The notes under the pieces were generated by a model that was not told the origin of the DNA, made no database searches, and saw only the letters and a list, made by a program, of their open reading frames with translations. The position numbers and the translations under genes were made by a program. A stretch of DNA of 38,002 nt from Sphingomonas sp. Leaf208 (GTDB lineage: Bacteria > Pseudomonadota > Alphaproteobacteria > Sphingomonadales > Sphingomonadaceae), in NCBI RefSeq assembly GCF_001421415.1, contig NZ_LMKH01000009.1, forward strand, positions 1,729-39,730, in the 5' to 3' direction. Of this stretch, positions 26,252-35,185 are shown one piece after another; positions within the stretch are counted from its first letter, which is position 1, and the number at the start of each line of letters is the position of its first letter.

Positions 26252-28582
26252 TTGCGCCCGTTTTGGTTTATTTACCTGTCGTTAGCTGCGATCTCCGATC
26301 AGTGGTTCACGTGCGACGATGCGCGGCATCCAAGGGGCGAGGGTTTGGATCAACTCGACTATCGGGCGTTCGGGGCCAGTGACGACATGCCTAGGCAACT
26401 TGTTGATGCAGCGTACCCTGATCAAGATGAACCAACGACTGTTATTGTTCGTCGGTCGCCGTCAAATGGTAGCCTAGACGAGTGTGATGAGGACGCTCGT
26501 TATGCCGTTGCTCTCAGTCCCCAGATCAGCTGGACCGCTGGGCCTGACGGTCGGGTCGAACGTGTAAGCCCCCGATGGCGTGAGATGACGGGGGCGGATC
26601 CATCAGCAGCATTAGGGGATCGGTGGATCAGTAGGCTTCATGCCGACGATGCGACGAATGCAGCGAATGCCTGGAGAATGTCGATCGAAACAAAACTGCC
26701 GATCGACATTGAGTATCGCTTGCAGACGTGCACTGCAGGGTATCGGTGGGTACGTTCGCGTGCGGTGGCTCGGCTCGATAGTTCAGGTCAGGTCGTACGC
26801 TGGTACGGGACGCTCGAGGACGTGCATGATCGCAAGTTAGCGGAACATGCACTACGGGACAGCGAAGAGCGCTTCCGGCTGGCAGCGCAGGCGGCTGGCC
26901 TCGGCATATGGGACTACAATGCGTCCGACGACCGTCGCGAGTGGTCCGAAGAATTCAAGGCTATGTTGGGCCTGCCAATCGATGCCGCACCATCGATCGA
27001 CACCGCGCTGTCCTGCGTCGTATCTGACGACCGGTCCAAGTTACTGGCTTTGATCGGCGCAGTTCGCGCGGGCCACAGCGGGCATCGGTTCGAAACAATG
27101 GTAAGAATCCAACGCGCCGACACAGGCGCTGAGCGGTGGATGAAGACCGCCGGGTGGCGGATTGAAGCACCACTGGGCAGGTTACACCGCGTTCTAGTAA
27201 CAGTTCGCGACGTGACCGAAGAGCGGAACGTTGAAGACCGGATCAGATGGACGGCGGATCACGACGGAATGACGCGCATACCCAATCGCACGGCATTCGT
27301 GGGTCGGTTAGAGAGCGCCATTGCCACCGCTTCCAGGGAGCATACGTACGTTGCGTTGGTCTTGTTCGACGTAGACCATCTAAAAGAGACCAACGATACA
27401 ATCGGTCACGACGCCGGGGACCTACTTCTGCAGACCTTGGCTAGCCGGCTTACAAAATTCTTCGGTGAGCATTGCACAATTGGTAGGCTTGGTGGTGACG
27501 AGTTCGCCGCCATCCTCGAACGGACGGACGATCACTCCCTCGTCGTCGAGGTCCAAGCTGCACTGGATGCACTACGCGAGCCCTTCACCTATGAAGGTCG
27601 GATCGTCGATTGCCAGGCGACAGCCGGCGGATCGGTATACCCGCAGCATGGTTCGAGCGCCGCAGAAATGCTGAAGGCTGCCGATATTGCGCTGTACGCT
27701 GGAAAGGAGCGCAACCGTGGTGGGTTTCTCCCCTTCCGAGCGACGATGCGCGCCGACCTTCAGCGACGGTCCTCGATGATCAGCGTTGCCCGCGATGCGG
27801 CGCGTGATAACCGTATCGTGCCATACTATCAGCCAAAAGTCTCTCTGCAGAATGGCGCAGTCTGTGGTTTTGAGGCGTTGCTGCGCTGGCGTCACCCGAC
27901 GCTAGGTGTGCAAGCGCCTGGGACGATTGCCGCCGCATTCGAGGATCTGGATCTAGCTACGGGTATAAGCGAACGCATGCTCGCCCAGATCGTTGACGAC
28001 ATGAAGCGCTGGCTCGACAATGGCGTTGAGTTTGGGCGCATCGCGGTCAATCTTTCGCCTGCCGAGTTCCGCCATGAGTCCCTCGTATCTCGGATCTTAG
28101 AACGTCTGCACCGCTCTGGAATAGCAACCTCTCGTATCGAACTCGAGGTTACCGAAACCGTATTCCTTGGTCGCGGCGCGGACTCCGTCGCAGAGGCGCT
28201 AAACGTCTTCAGTCGCGAAGGTGTGAAAATCGCACTGGATGATTTCGGCACCGGGTACGCGTCGCTAACGCACCTGAAGGCCTTTCCGGTCGACGTTATC
28301 AAGATCGACCGTAGCTTCGTCAGTAATCTGGATACAGATCCCGACGATGCCGCGATCATCGATGCAGTGGTTGGGCTTGGTCATAGGCTAGGTATGGAGG
28401 TCGTGGCCGAGGGGATCGAGACCGGCGTTCAGGCTCGGTACCTGCTCGACCGCGGTTGTGACTACGGTCAGGGGTATTTGTTCGGTAGGGCCGGCCCAGC
28501 TGAAACGGTGCCTTCCATCATGGCCGGCAAACGTATCCATGTCGGACGCAGTCCATCAATTGGCGCTAAACCTCTCGGCTAA
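26252..28582 (+). CDS. PAS-PAS-GGDEF-EAL protein (bifunctional c-di-GMP enzyme; RpfR-like candidate)
   Basis: The 776-aa reading frame has an unassigned N-terminus (about 1-82), two PAS domains (about 83-197 and 205-325, each ending in a DVxxR/DVTEE linker), a GGDEF domain with intact RLGGDEFA at about 411, and an EAL domain with GFEALLRW at about 540. The EAL metal and catalytic motifs are present: NLSP, ELEVTE, DDFGTGYASL, VIKIDRSF and AEGIET. Synthesis and breakdown of cyclic di-GMP are therefore both possible. There is no membrane segment. It sits directly upstream of an RpfF-type gene on the same strand, the arrangement of the DSF-family receptor RpfR with its synthase; RpfR has one PAS domain. 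The TTG start at 26252 is uncertain; ATG 26387 (MPRQLVDAAY) is an alternative. Confidence 0.9.
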   Translation: MRPFWFIYLSLAAISDQWFTCDDARHPRGEGLDQLDYRAFGASDDMPRQLVDAAYPDQDEPTTVIVRRSPSNGSLDECDEDARYAVALSPQISWTAGPDGRVERVSPRWREMTGADPSAALGDRWISRLHADDATNAANAWRMSIETKLPIDIEYRLQTCTAGYRWVRSRAVARLDSSGQVVRWYGTLEDVHDRKLAEHALRDSEERFRLAAQAAGLGIWDYNASDDRREWSEEFKAMLGLPIDAAPSIDTALSCVVSDDRSKLLALIGAVRAGHSGHRFETMVRIQRADTGAERWMKTAGWRIEAPLGRLHRVLVTVRDVTEERNVEDRIRWTADHDGMTRIPNRTAFVGRLESAIATASREHTYVALVLFDVDHLKETNDTIGHDAGDLLLQTLASRLTKFFGEHCTIGRLGGDEFAAILERTDDHSLVVEVQAALDALREPFTYEGRIVDCQATAGGSVYPQHGSSAAEMLKAADIALYAGKERNRGGFLPFRATMRADLQRRSSMISVARDAARDNRIVPYYQPKVSLQNGAVCGFEALLRWRHPTLGVQAPGTIAAAFEDLDLATGISERMLAQIVDDMKRWLDNGVEFGRIAVNLSPAEFRHESLVSRILERLHRSGIATSRIELEVTETVFLGRGADSVAEALNVFSREGVKIALDDFGTGYASLTHLKAFPVDVIKIDRSFVSNLDTDPDDAAIIDAVVGLGHRLGMEVVAEGIETGVQARYLLDRGCDYGQGYLFGRAGPAETVPSIMAGKRIHVGRSPSIGAKPLG

Positions 28583-28963
28583 TCACCGGCTGATCGCATG
28601 AGGTTTCAGTCCGGTCAGCTACCACATGTGGGTCACATGCGTACATGCCTGTCCTGCAGCTTGCACTCCGTCCGGGTCGGCACGGGGGATTAGGCATGTC
28701 GAGAACGTTCTACGTAGAGACTGATCGTTCAATTTGAAGGGCAGCGGACTTTCCCCATTTAGAGAAGTATTTTCCCCCTGCCCCCCCATACTCTTTTTAG
28801 TTTTTCCAGTGTCTTGGTCCTAATGCTAAATTATTTGGCATCATCGCGCCACATATGTTGGTCTGCCTCTTTCATTGTGAACCCTAACTCAATCGGTATC
28901 AGCGCCAGTTTCAAACTAAGATCCTTCGGCAGCAAGATTGCTGCGCTTGACGAAGGACGTCAC
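28583..28963. other. Intergenic region before the DSF-synthase-like gene
   Basis: About 380 bp hold no recognised gene. A C-rich tract (28776-28788) is followed by a T-rich run (28793-28806). The palindrome CCACATGTGG occurs near 28623. The promoter of the downstream gene probably lies here, so the two genes are not a tight operon. Confidence 0.35.
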
Positions 28964-29887
28964 ATGACTTTCGGAAATTTCACCAACTCAGTTACCGTAG
29001 ACGATACCGCAGAACCGTGCCGTTCCCGCGGGGGCCAGCCAACGGTTTCCAGCCGACGACCGTTCGAGTTCGACGATCTAGAGACACAGTTCGATCCCGA
29101 ACAAAATACCCTGTGGACCTACATGCGACAGAGGAGCCGACCGAGCTTTAACCCTGGGCTGCTGGCGGAATTCGGGCAATGGCAGGATGACGTGGTGGAC
29201 GCACGAGAGTCTGGCAAGATGCCGATACGGTACCTGGTTCTGGGCTCAAGGTTTCCGGGTATTTTCTCGCTGGGCGGCGACCTCGACTTGTTCGCAGCAC
29301 ACATCCGGGATGGGGATCGGGCCGCTCTTGTCCGCTACGGCCGCGCGTGCGTCCGAATCCTTCACCGCAACATGCGTAGCCTGGATCAGCCGATCGTCAC
29401 GATCGGGTTGGTCGAGGGCGATGCGCTGGGGGGCGGCTTCGAGGCGTTGCTGTCGTTCAACGTTGTGGTCGCCGAACGGGGCACAAGCTTCGGGCTGCCG
29501 GAAACCAACTTCGGCCTATTCCCCGGAATGGGAGCGCACTGCTTCCTTTCCCGTCGCCTCGGAACCGCCCGCGCCGAACAGATGATCCTGAGCGGCCGAA
29601 CTTACACCGCGGAGGAACTGTACGATCTCGGTATTGTCCACGCACTGGCTGCGCCGGGAAGAGGCCGAGCCGAGGTCGAGGGTTACATACGGCAGAACCG
29701 TCGCCGTCACAGCGGCCACTGCGCGATCTATGAAGCGTCGCGTTCCGTTAATCCGCTTCCCCTTACCGAACTGGAAACCGTCGTCGACCTTTGGGCGGAT
29801 GCGGCATTGCGGCTGAGCGAAGCAGACCTGAAGCTGATGCGTCGTCTTGTCGGTGCCCAGACGCGCCTACTCGACAAAGCGGCGTAA
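28964..29887 (+). CDS. rpfF: Crotonase-family DSF synthase (RpfF-like)
   Basis: The 307-aa product is an enoyl-CoA hydratase/isomerase-fold protein of the RpfF type, which makes cis-2-unsaturated fatty acid signals from acyl-ACP. Diagnostic features are FSLGGDLDLF (oxyanion-hole region), YGRACVRILHRNMRSLDQPI, VEGDALGGGFEALLSF with Glu160, and FGLPETNFGLFPGMGA with Glu180. These two Glu have the 20-residue spacing of the catalytic pair E141/E161 of Xanthomonas RpfF. The C-terminal helices fit too. ATG 28964 has GAAGGA six bases upstream; the open frame extends to 28814 but without a site. The upstream PAS-GGDEF-EAL gene and the convergent GGDEF-EAL gene suggest linked c-di-GMP output. The product's chain length is unknown. 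Confidence 0.85.
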   Translation: MTFGNFTNSVTVDDTAEPCRSRGGQPTVSSRRPFEFDDLETQFDPEQNTLWTYMRQRSRPSFNPGLLAEFGQWQDDVVDARESGKMPIRYLVLGSRFPGIFSLGGDLDLFAAHIRDGDRAALVRYGRACVRILHRNMRSLDQPIVTIGLVEGDALGGGFEALLSFNVVVAERGTSFGLPETNFGLFPGMGAHCFLSRRLGTARAEQMILSGRTYTAEELYDLGIVHALAAPGRGRAEVEGYIRQNRRRHSGHCAIYEASRSVNPLPLTELETVVDLWADAALRLSEADLKLMRRLVGAQTRLLDKAA

Positions 29888-29897
29888 AGACCTCCGC

Positions 29898-31895
29898 TTA
29901 GCGCAGTTTCACTGCTGACGGGGCAGCGTCGGCGAGCATGGTTGCGACCATGCTCGCCGACATGGGCCGTGCAAGAAGAAACCCCTGCACGGCATCGCAT
30001 CTGGTTCGACGCAGTTGATCAAGCTGCGCCTGTGTTTCTATCCCTTCGGCGATAGTCCTCATGCCGAGCTTGGCCGCCATCTCAATCACGGTTTGCACGA
30101 TCGCCACTGAGGCCGGGTTCAACTCCGAGTCCTGCACAAAGGAGCGGTCGATCTTAAGTTTCTGGAACGGAAACTTCGTCAGATAGCTCAGCGACGAATA
30201 GCCCGTTCCGAAGTCGTCGAGCGTTGTGCAAACCTGCAGGCGATTGATGGCCTCTAGCGCGGCGAGTGATGCCGTGATGTCCTCCAGCAGCACCGATTCC
30301 GTAACTTCGAGCTCGAGGCGTTCGGCGGCCAGCCCATTGGTAGCAAGGGCGCTTACGATCGTCATCGGTAGATCGGCCGAGCGCAACTGGATCGGCGAAA
30401 GGTTGACAGCGACCGTTACATCGCTCGGCCAAGTGCTGGCAACGCGACAAGCCTCGCGGATCACCCATCTGCCTATCTCAACGATCAGTCCGCTGTCCTC
30501 CGCTATAGGGATGAACTCGGCGGGCGAGATCGAGCCATGGCGGCGACTGGTCCAGCGTAAGAGGGCCTCGCACGATAAGACGTGCCCGCCGGCCAGATCG
30601 AAAATAGGTTGAAACATCAGACTGAATTCGTTCCGTGCAAGAGCACCTTCCATTTCCGCTGCCAGTTCCCGACTGCGTTCGACCTTCTGGTCCATCAGTC
30701 GTTCGTAGAAGCACATCATCCCGCGACCGCTGTCCTTCGCCCGGTACAACGCCAGATCCGCATTTTTCAAGAGAGTGTCCGCATCTCTGCCGTCGGCAGG
30801 CGCGATAGCAATGCCGAGCGAAGCTTTCACGCGCAGTACATACCCGTCAAAATGTAGCGGCCGTTCAACCAAGTCCAATATCGTCTCACCGATCGTGACA
30901 GCGTCGGTTCGGCTCTCAATTTCGCAGATTACAGCAAATTCGTCTCCGCCCAGTCGAGCGACGATGCCGTGAAGCCCAAAAACTTCGTTCAATCGGTGAG
31001 CCACGCCGGCCAGCACCGCATTGCCTGCTAGATGACCGAACGAGTCGTTTATCTCCTTGAAGCGATCCAGATCGAACCAATGAATAGCAAGGCAGCGGCC
31101 GCTAGCGTCCAAGGCATTCAGCCGTTCCTCAAACTGCTCGCGGAAAGCCGTTCGGTTGGCTACTCCCGTCAGATCATCCCGGCGGGCCACGGCAGCATGG
31201 TAGTCCGCGAGCGCGATTTTCTCTCGAGAAACCGTCGTTGCTTTCAATATGACGCCGTATGTTTGCAACGTGATGTCCATCATTGCGACGACGAACAGGA
31301 CGATAACGGCTGCGAGCGCCATTCTGAGTGGCTCCAGCGACGCTGCCAGTCCTGCAGCTAGCGGCAGCGAGGCCAGGGAGAGCTGTGAAAGCGCGATCCA
31401 CGGACGACCGGCGTTGCGACCGGCAATCCCCGCGGCGTATCCGATCGTAGTCGTCACCGCGAGCATCTGCAGCGTGCCGCTATCGCTCTGAAGCAGAGTA
31501 AGTAGGCCGAACGTTCCAAGCAGCGCCGAATAGCAAAGTGCCCCGGACCGATAGAGAGCTTCCTGTCGTCTCGGCCGCTTTGCTAGCGACAGTTCGTCGG
31601 CGTTCGCGCGATGTGACGGAAGGAACGCATCGACGATACGGCCACCGGCAACGAGGGCAATCGCGAACCCACAAGCCAGTATTGCCGTGCTACCAATGGC
31701 CAGTGTGACGATCGCCACGATTCCGGTGGTCGATAACGCTCCGATTACCAGGGACTGCGGGGATGCGTAGAGTGACTCCACCAACGTCTCGCGGACCGAG
31801 GCCGCGATTGCCTGGTCGGAATGTCGCAGCTGCCTTAATCGGGATATCAGACCGGTCATCCGCCCGGTAATGACGTGTAGAGGTGTAGAATACAC
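29898..31895 (-). CDS. Membrane-anchored GGDEF-EAL protein
   Basis: The 665-aa product has about six hydrophobic segments between residues 45 and 215 with no periplasmic sensor of known type, then a GGDEF domain (DDLTGVANRTAF, intact RLGGDEFAVI near 315) and an EAL domain (SCEALLRW near 443, NLSP, ELEVTES, DDFGTGYSSL, KLKIDRSF, AEGIET). All key residues are retained. It is convergent with the RpfF-like gene, with only 10 bp between stop codons, and a perfect hairpin lies inside its last codons. The start is GTG 31895, with ATG 31859 as an alternative. It could read the membrane state and tune c-di-GMP alongside the PAS-GGDEF-EAL protein. Confidence 0.9.
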   Translation of the reverse strand: MYSTPLHVITGRMTGLISRLRQLRHSDQAIAASVRETLVESLYASPQSLVIGALSTTGIVAIVTLAIGSTAILACGFAIALVAGGRIVDAFLPSHRANADELSLAKRPRRQEALYRSGALCYSALLGTFGLLTLLQSDSGTLQMLAVTTTIGYAAGIAGRNAGRPWIALSQLSLASLPLAAGLAASLEPLRMALAAVIVLFVVAMMDITLQTYGVILKATTVSREKIALADYHAAVARRDDLTGVANRTAFREQFEERLNALDASGRCLAIHWFDLDRFKEINDSFGHLAGNAVLAGVAHRLNEVFGLHGIVARLGGDEFAVICEIESRTDAVTIGETILDLVERPLHFDGYVLRVKASLGIAIAPADGRDADTLLKNADLALYRAKDSGRGMMCFYERLMDQKVERSRELAAEMEGALARNEFSLMFQPIFDLAGGHVLSCEALLRWTSRRHGSISPAEFIPIAEDSGLIVEIGRWVIREACRVASTWPSDVTVAVNLSPIQLRSADLPMTIVSALATNGLAAERLELEVTESVLLEDITASLAALEAINRLQVCTTLDDFGTGYSSLSYLTKFPFQKLKIDRSFVQDSELNPASVAIVQTVIEMAAKLGMRTIAEGIETQAQLDQLRRTRCDAVQGFLLARPMSASMVATMLADAAPSAVKLR
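29928..29961. repeat. Perfect 15-bp hairpin at the 3-prime junction of convergent genes
   Basis: GTCGGCGAGCATGGT and its exact complement ACCATGCTCGCCGAC are separated by 4 bases (TGCG). The hairpin begins 41 bp past the RpfF stop and encodes part of the C-terminus of the opposite gene. There is no T-run, so it is not a canonical intrinsic terminator, but it could end or protect the rpfF transcript. Confidence 0.6.
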
Positions 31896-32427
31896 GAAGA
31901 AACGTCCGTCAGGTAGGCGAACCGGGGCAGACCGAGTTGTCTCCCGTAAGGGGCAAGAGATCTGCTCTGGGAAATCATTAACCCAAAATGATTGACCAAT
32001 GCCCTCCCCTACTCGCGAAGTCGCGCGTTGAATCGGTCAGGAGTTTGAAGCTATACATCGCGACATGATGGCTATTATTAATGCTGACGGACGCGATCGA
32101 GTTGAGGATCCCCTGTGCGCTTAGATGCCGTCGACCTTAGTTTCATGCCCGGGTCACATAGCGACACACTTTACGGTTGATCCGCCACCTGGACTAACAG
32201 GTGTATCATGCCCTTCAGATGTACGTAATGAGCTGCCTGACATGCTCGTCTTAATAACGACGATACGATTTATAGATGCGCAAAACGGCGATGTGCGAAC
32301 CGAACGGCAATGCGCCAAACGTCATGTATAGACCAACGGATCAGCGATGAGAGCCCGACCGAAAATTGAGTTGAACGATTTCAGCACCTTGTGATTCACT
32401 GGGGGTTGCGAAGACCACGAGGATCAC
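31896..32427. other. Intergenic region between GGDEF-EAL and IS5
   Basis: A 68-codon frame at 32125-32331 (MPSTLVSCPGHIATHF) lacks a ribosome binding site and any motif and is doubtful. The left end of the IS5 element must lie shortly before 32428 but I could not define its inverted repeat. Confidence 0.35.
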
Positions 32428-33255
32428 ATGGGCTGGACTGAAACCGCTCGGCACGAGCATGACAGAAGCGGGCTGCGCTATGCAAGCGACTGCACCGATG
32501 AGGAATGGGCTGTCGTCCGGCCATTATTGAGGCGAACCTCCAGGGTTGGACGCCCGCGCAAACACAAGGCGCGGACCCTGTGAGATGCGATCCAGTATAT
32601 CGCATCGACGGGGTGCCAATGGGCGCAACTGTCCAAGGACTTCCCGCCCTTCACGACGGTGCAGTACCATTTCTACCGTATGCGCGACAACGGCCTGCTC
32701 GTTGTCATCAACGCGGTGTTGGTAGGATGGGTGCGAGTTTCGGAGGGTCGCACGCCGGCGCCGACCGCAGGCATCATCGATAGCCAGTCGGTGAAGACCA
32801 CCGAGGCGGGTGGGCCTCGCGGATACGACGCCGGCAAGAAGTTAAAGGGGCGCAAGCGCCACATCGTGACCGACACGCTTGGCAACATGCTCGAAGGCGT
32901 GGTGCACGGGGCCGATGTTCAGGACCGCGACGGGGCGCCCGACCTGATTGAGCGATCCTGCGACGCGTATCCCACGCTCACCAGACTGTATGCCGATGGC
33001 GGCTATGCCGGCCAGAAGCTTGAAACAGCGGTCGCGCACATTGATCGGCTGACTATCAAAATCATCAGACGATCCGACCTGACGGGCTTTGTCGTTCTGC
33101 CCCGGCGCCGGGGCGTGGAACGCACCCTGGCGTGGCTCAGTCGATGCCGGCGTCTCGTCAAGGATTGGGAAGCCTCCATCGCATCGTCCGAAGCCTGGAT
33201 GCTCGTCTCGTCCATAAGACGAATGACCCGCCGTATCGCTAAACTCAAATTATGA
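32428..33255 (+). pseudogene. IS5-family transposase with one internal stop codon
   Basis: From ATG 32428 the frame reads MGWTETARHEHDRSGLRYAS, then DEEWAVVRPLLRRTSRVGRP to ARTL, hits TGA at 32581-32583, and then continues in the same frame without interruption: DAIQYIASTG, IDSQSVKTTEAGGPRGYDAG, KKLKGRKRHIVTDTLGNMLE, RLYADGGYAGQKLETAV and RRRGVERTLAWLSRCRRLVK. The DDE set is visible (IDSQS, YADGGYAG, and ERTLAW for Glu). The TGA is one transition from CGA (Arg), so this copy was lost by a single nonsense change. Confidence 0.88.
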
Positions 33256-33517
33256 GTCGGGGTCTGAGGTGTCTTGTGGAATTTTTTCAGAATTACCGCG
33301 TTAATATGTGATGGGGCACTGCCATCATGGAGAACGCAAACCTCACCAGCCATAAACGGCGATGCCATCCGTGCCAGGACTGGGTTTGGCTGTAATCGGA
33401 GTCGAGTTCGGTCGTTTCGAAGATGCCGAGATTCCCAGCGGTGATCTAACAACGGCACTAGGCCTTGCATGTCCGGACCAAACGATCGCTGGATAGCCGC
33501 GGATCGGGATGCTTCAG

Positions 33518-33724
33518 GGTTTTCCGTGTAATAGCACGAAGCCTCCCTCTTGCGCCGTATGGTGCACGACAGGCCGCAGCGTTTTCCTCGTAAAAGCACG
33601 AGGAACGCTGCCGGGCGACGTCGTTCTGCTAGAATCATCGTGCCTTTCCACAGGCCGCCAGTCTGTGTGCGCGAAGCAGCGATCCAGCCCTGATAATGTT
33701 CGTGCTATTACACGGAAAACCCCC
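33518..33724. repeat. Iterons upstream of repA (two direct, one inverted)
   Basis: Three copies of a GGGTTTTCC-led repeat with core CCGTGTAATAGCACGA occur at 33518-33542 (direct), 33582-33604 (direct, core TCGTAAAAGCACGA) and 33699-33724 (inverted, core exact). Each core is itself partly palindromic (CGTG...CACG). The inverted copy lies 62 bp before the repA ATG and may overlap its promoter, suggesting autorepression. A possible degenerate copy (CCGTATGGTGCACGA) lies at 33557-33571. Confidence 0.8.
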
Positions 33725-33785
33725 TTTCCATTGGACAAGCATCCCCTGGAGACACAGGTTAAGGACTGGACAAGGCGAGTTTGGG

Positions 33786-34673
33786 ATGATGGGCGATGTT
33801 TCGGTGTTCCAAGGCGATCTGTTTTCGCTCCACAGCCCGCTGTACGGCGATGTGCAGGGCGAACGCACGGTAGCTGAATTTCCGTTTTTCGCATTGTCGA
33901 AAAAAGCTCACATGACACCGATGGTTTTTGAATCAGGTGAGGCTCGGATTGAAATCAATCCGAGCAAGACCGGGGTGGCCACAATTTATGACAAAGAAAT
34001 ATTGCTCTATATCGCTAGTCTGATGGCTGAGCGTGCCGAGAAAGGCGAAAAAGCCGACCGGATCATGACATTCACTGCCAATGATCTCTTCCGCGTAACC
34101 GGAACTAACTCATCCGCGCGGTCCTACACGTCACTCAAGGCCTCGTTAAATCGGCTGCAGGGTACGCAGATCGTTACCAACATTGAAACTGGCGGCGAGG
34201 GGTCTGACAGTTCATTTTCTTGGTTGCTCAAAGCCGATATCAAATACATCAAGACACTGGCCGGGGAACGCCGTGTCAAGTGGGTCGAAGTAATGGTATG
34301 TGATTGGCTGTATCGCGCAATCCTAACAGATCAGCGGATAGCAGCATATCACCATGACTTCTTTAAGCTAGGTCCGATTGAGCGACGTTTGTACGAGCTC
34401 GCGAAGTTCAACTGTAAGGACGATGATGGCTTCAAGCTTGACATTGGCGAGCTTGCTGCGCGTGTCGGGTGCGCTTCGGATCGGCGCGGCCTTGAATACT
34501 TCAAAAAACAACTCCGCGACGTGTCGGAACAAGATAGTCTACCTGAATATACACTCGACGTGGTTGAGACAAAAATTCCGTCGGGACGGGGCGGTCGGCC
34601 GCGGTTGCACACGATGATAGGCTTTCGGCCGAAAATCGATCCTACGATCCTCGCCAATGCCGTAGATGCATAA
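33786..34673 (+). CDS. repA: Plasmid replication initiator RepA (RPA family)
   Basis: From ATG 33786 the product is 295 aa: MMGDVSVFQGDLFSLHSPLY, then RTVAEFPFFALSKKAHMTPM. This is the RPA-type initiator of alphaproteobacterial plasmids. Recognisable family parts are ATIYDKEILLYIASLMAERA, FTANDLFRVTGTNSSARSYT and SLKASLNRLQGTQIVTNIET in the first winged-helix half, and FKLGPIERRLYELAKFNCKD with GELAARVGCASDRRGLEYFK in the second. It would bind the iterons that flank it and open the origin. The start is chosen because the family begins near this Met; the frame extends to 33696 through an iteron. AAGG lies ten bases upstream. Copy control by the inverted iteron is inferred. Confidence 0.85.
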   Translation: MMGDVSVFQGDLFSLHSPLYGDVQGERTVAEFPFFALSKKAHMTPMVFESGEARIEINPSKTGVATIYDKEILLYIASLMAERAEKGEKADRIMTFTANDLFRVTGTNSSARSYTSLKASLNRLQGTQIVTNIETGGEGSDSSFSWLLKADIKYIKTLAGERRVKWVEVMVCDWLYRAILTDQRIAAYHHDFFKLGPIERRLYELAKFNCKDDDGFKLDIGELAARVGCASDRRGLEYFKKQLRDVSEQDSLPEYTLDVVETKIPSGRGGRPRLHTMIGFRPKIDPTILANAVDA

Positions 34674-34692
34674 CCTGTGCGCGGGCTGCGAG

Positions 34693-34748
34693 GGGTTTTC
34701 CGTGTGATAGCACGAACATTTCCTGGGTTTTCCGTGCGAAAGCACGAG
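34693..34748 (+). repeat. Iterons downstream of repA (two direct)
   Basis: Two copies of the same repeat follow the repA stop by 19 bp: 34693-34717 (core CCGTGTGATAGCACGA) and 34725-34748 (core CCGTGCGAAAGCACGA), start to start 32 bp. They share the GGGTTTTCC lead with the upstream set. Together they bracket repA, so the origin could lie on either side. Confidence 0.8.
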
Positions 34749-35185
34749 CCTTGCTGCTTTGTCTTGAACGCATAAACCGCAAGGATGGGTAACGGCATCC
34801 TTTGTTCGTCAGATTCGGTTCTTCGCTGATCTGTTGAATGATGGACGCCGTGACGATCATCGGCAGAGAAGCCAGGTGTCGGCAATTCTGAGCGGCATCA
34901 TACGCAGCGTCCACGCCAGCGCATGATACATGAACACTCAGATTGGCCCCTGCCCTATCTGCCAGTTGCAGCAGTAACGAAGGAATGGACGTGAGCAGAT
35001 AGAAGGAAACCCGGCGCAGAGGCCGGGCATCCCGTAAGCACATACTAGGTTCGTGCCGGCAAGCACAAACGATCGTCTCAACAACGAAGCCTAGATATGC
35101 GCTTTTCAGATTAAATTCAAGGATGCGCGTTTCGTGCCACGGGTAACTTTTGCCTGTTTCCGCCACCCTCACAAGGGAACGGACG
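34749..35185. other. Spacer between repA iterons and the next rep-region gene
   Basis: No convincing gene. A short hairpin CCCGGC-GCAGAG-GCCGGG lies at 35010-35027. A long minus-strand open frame (34642-35319) crosses both iterons and the start of the next gene and is treated as spurious. The region could hold an antisense RNA or the promoter of the gene at 35186. Confidence 0.4.

Noticed and set aside
33003..33638. 211-codon minus-strand open frame
   Set aside because: It runs antisense through the IS5 transposase and across two iterons and has no ribosome binding site or motif.
35010..35027. CCCGGC-GCAGAG-GCCGGG hairpin as a terminator
   Set aside because: The stem is only 6 bp and no T-run follows on either strand.
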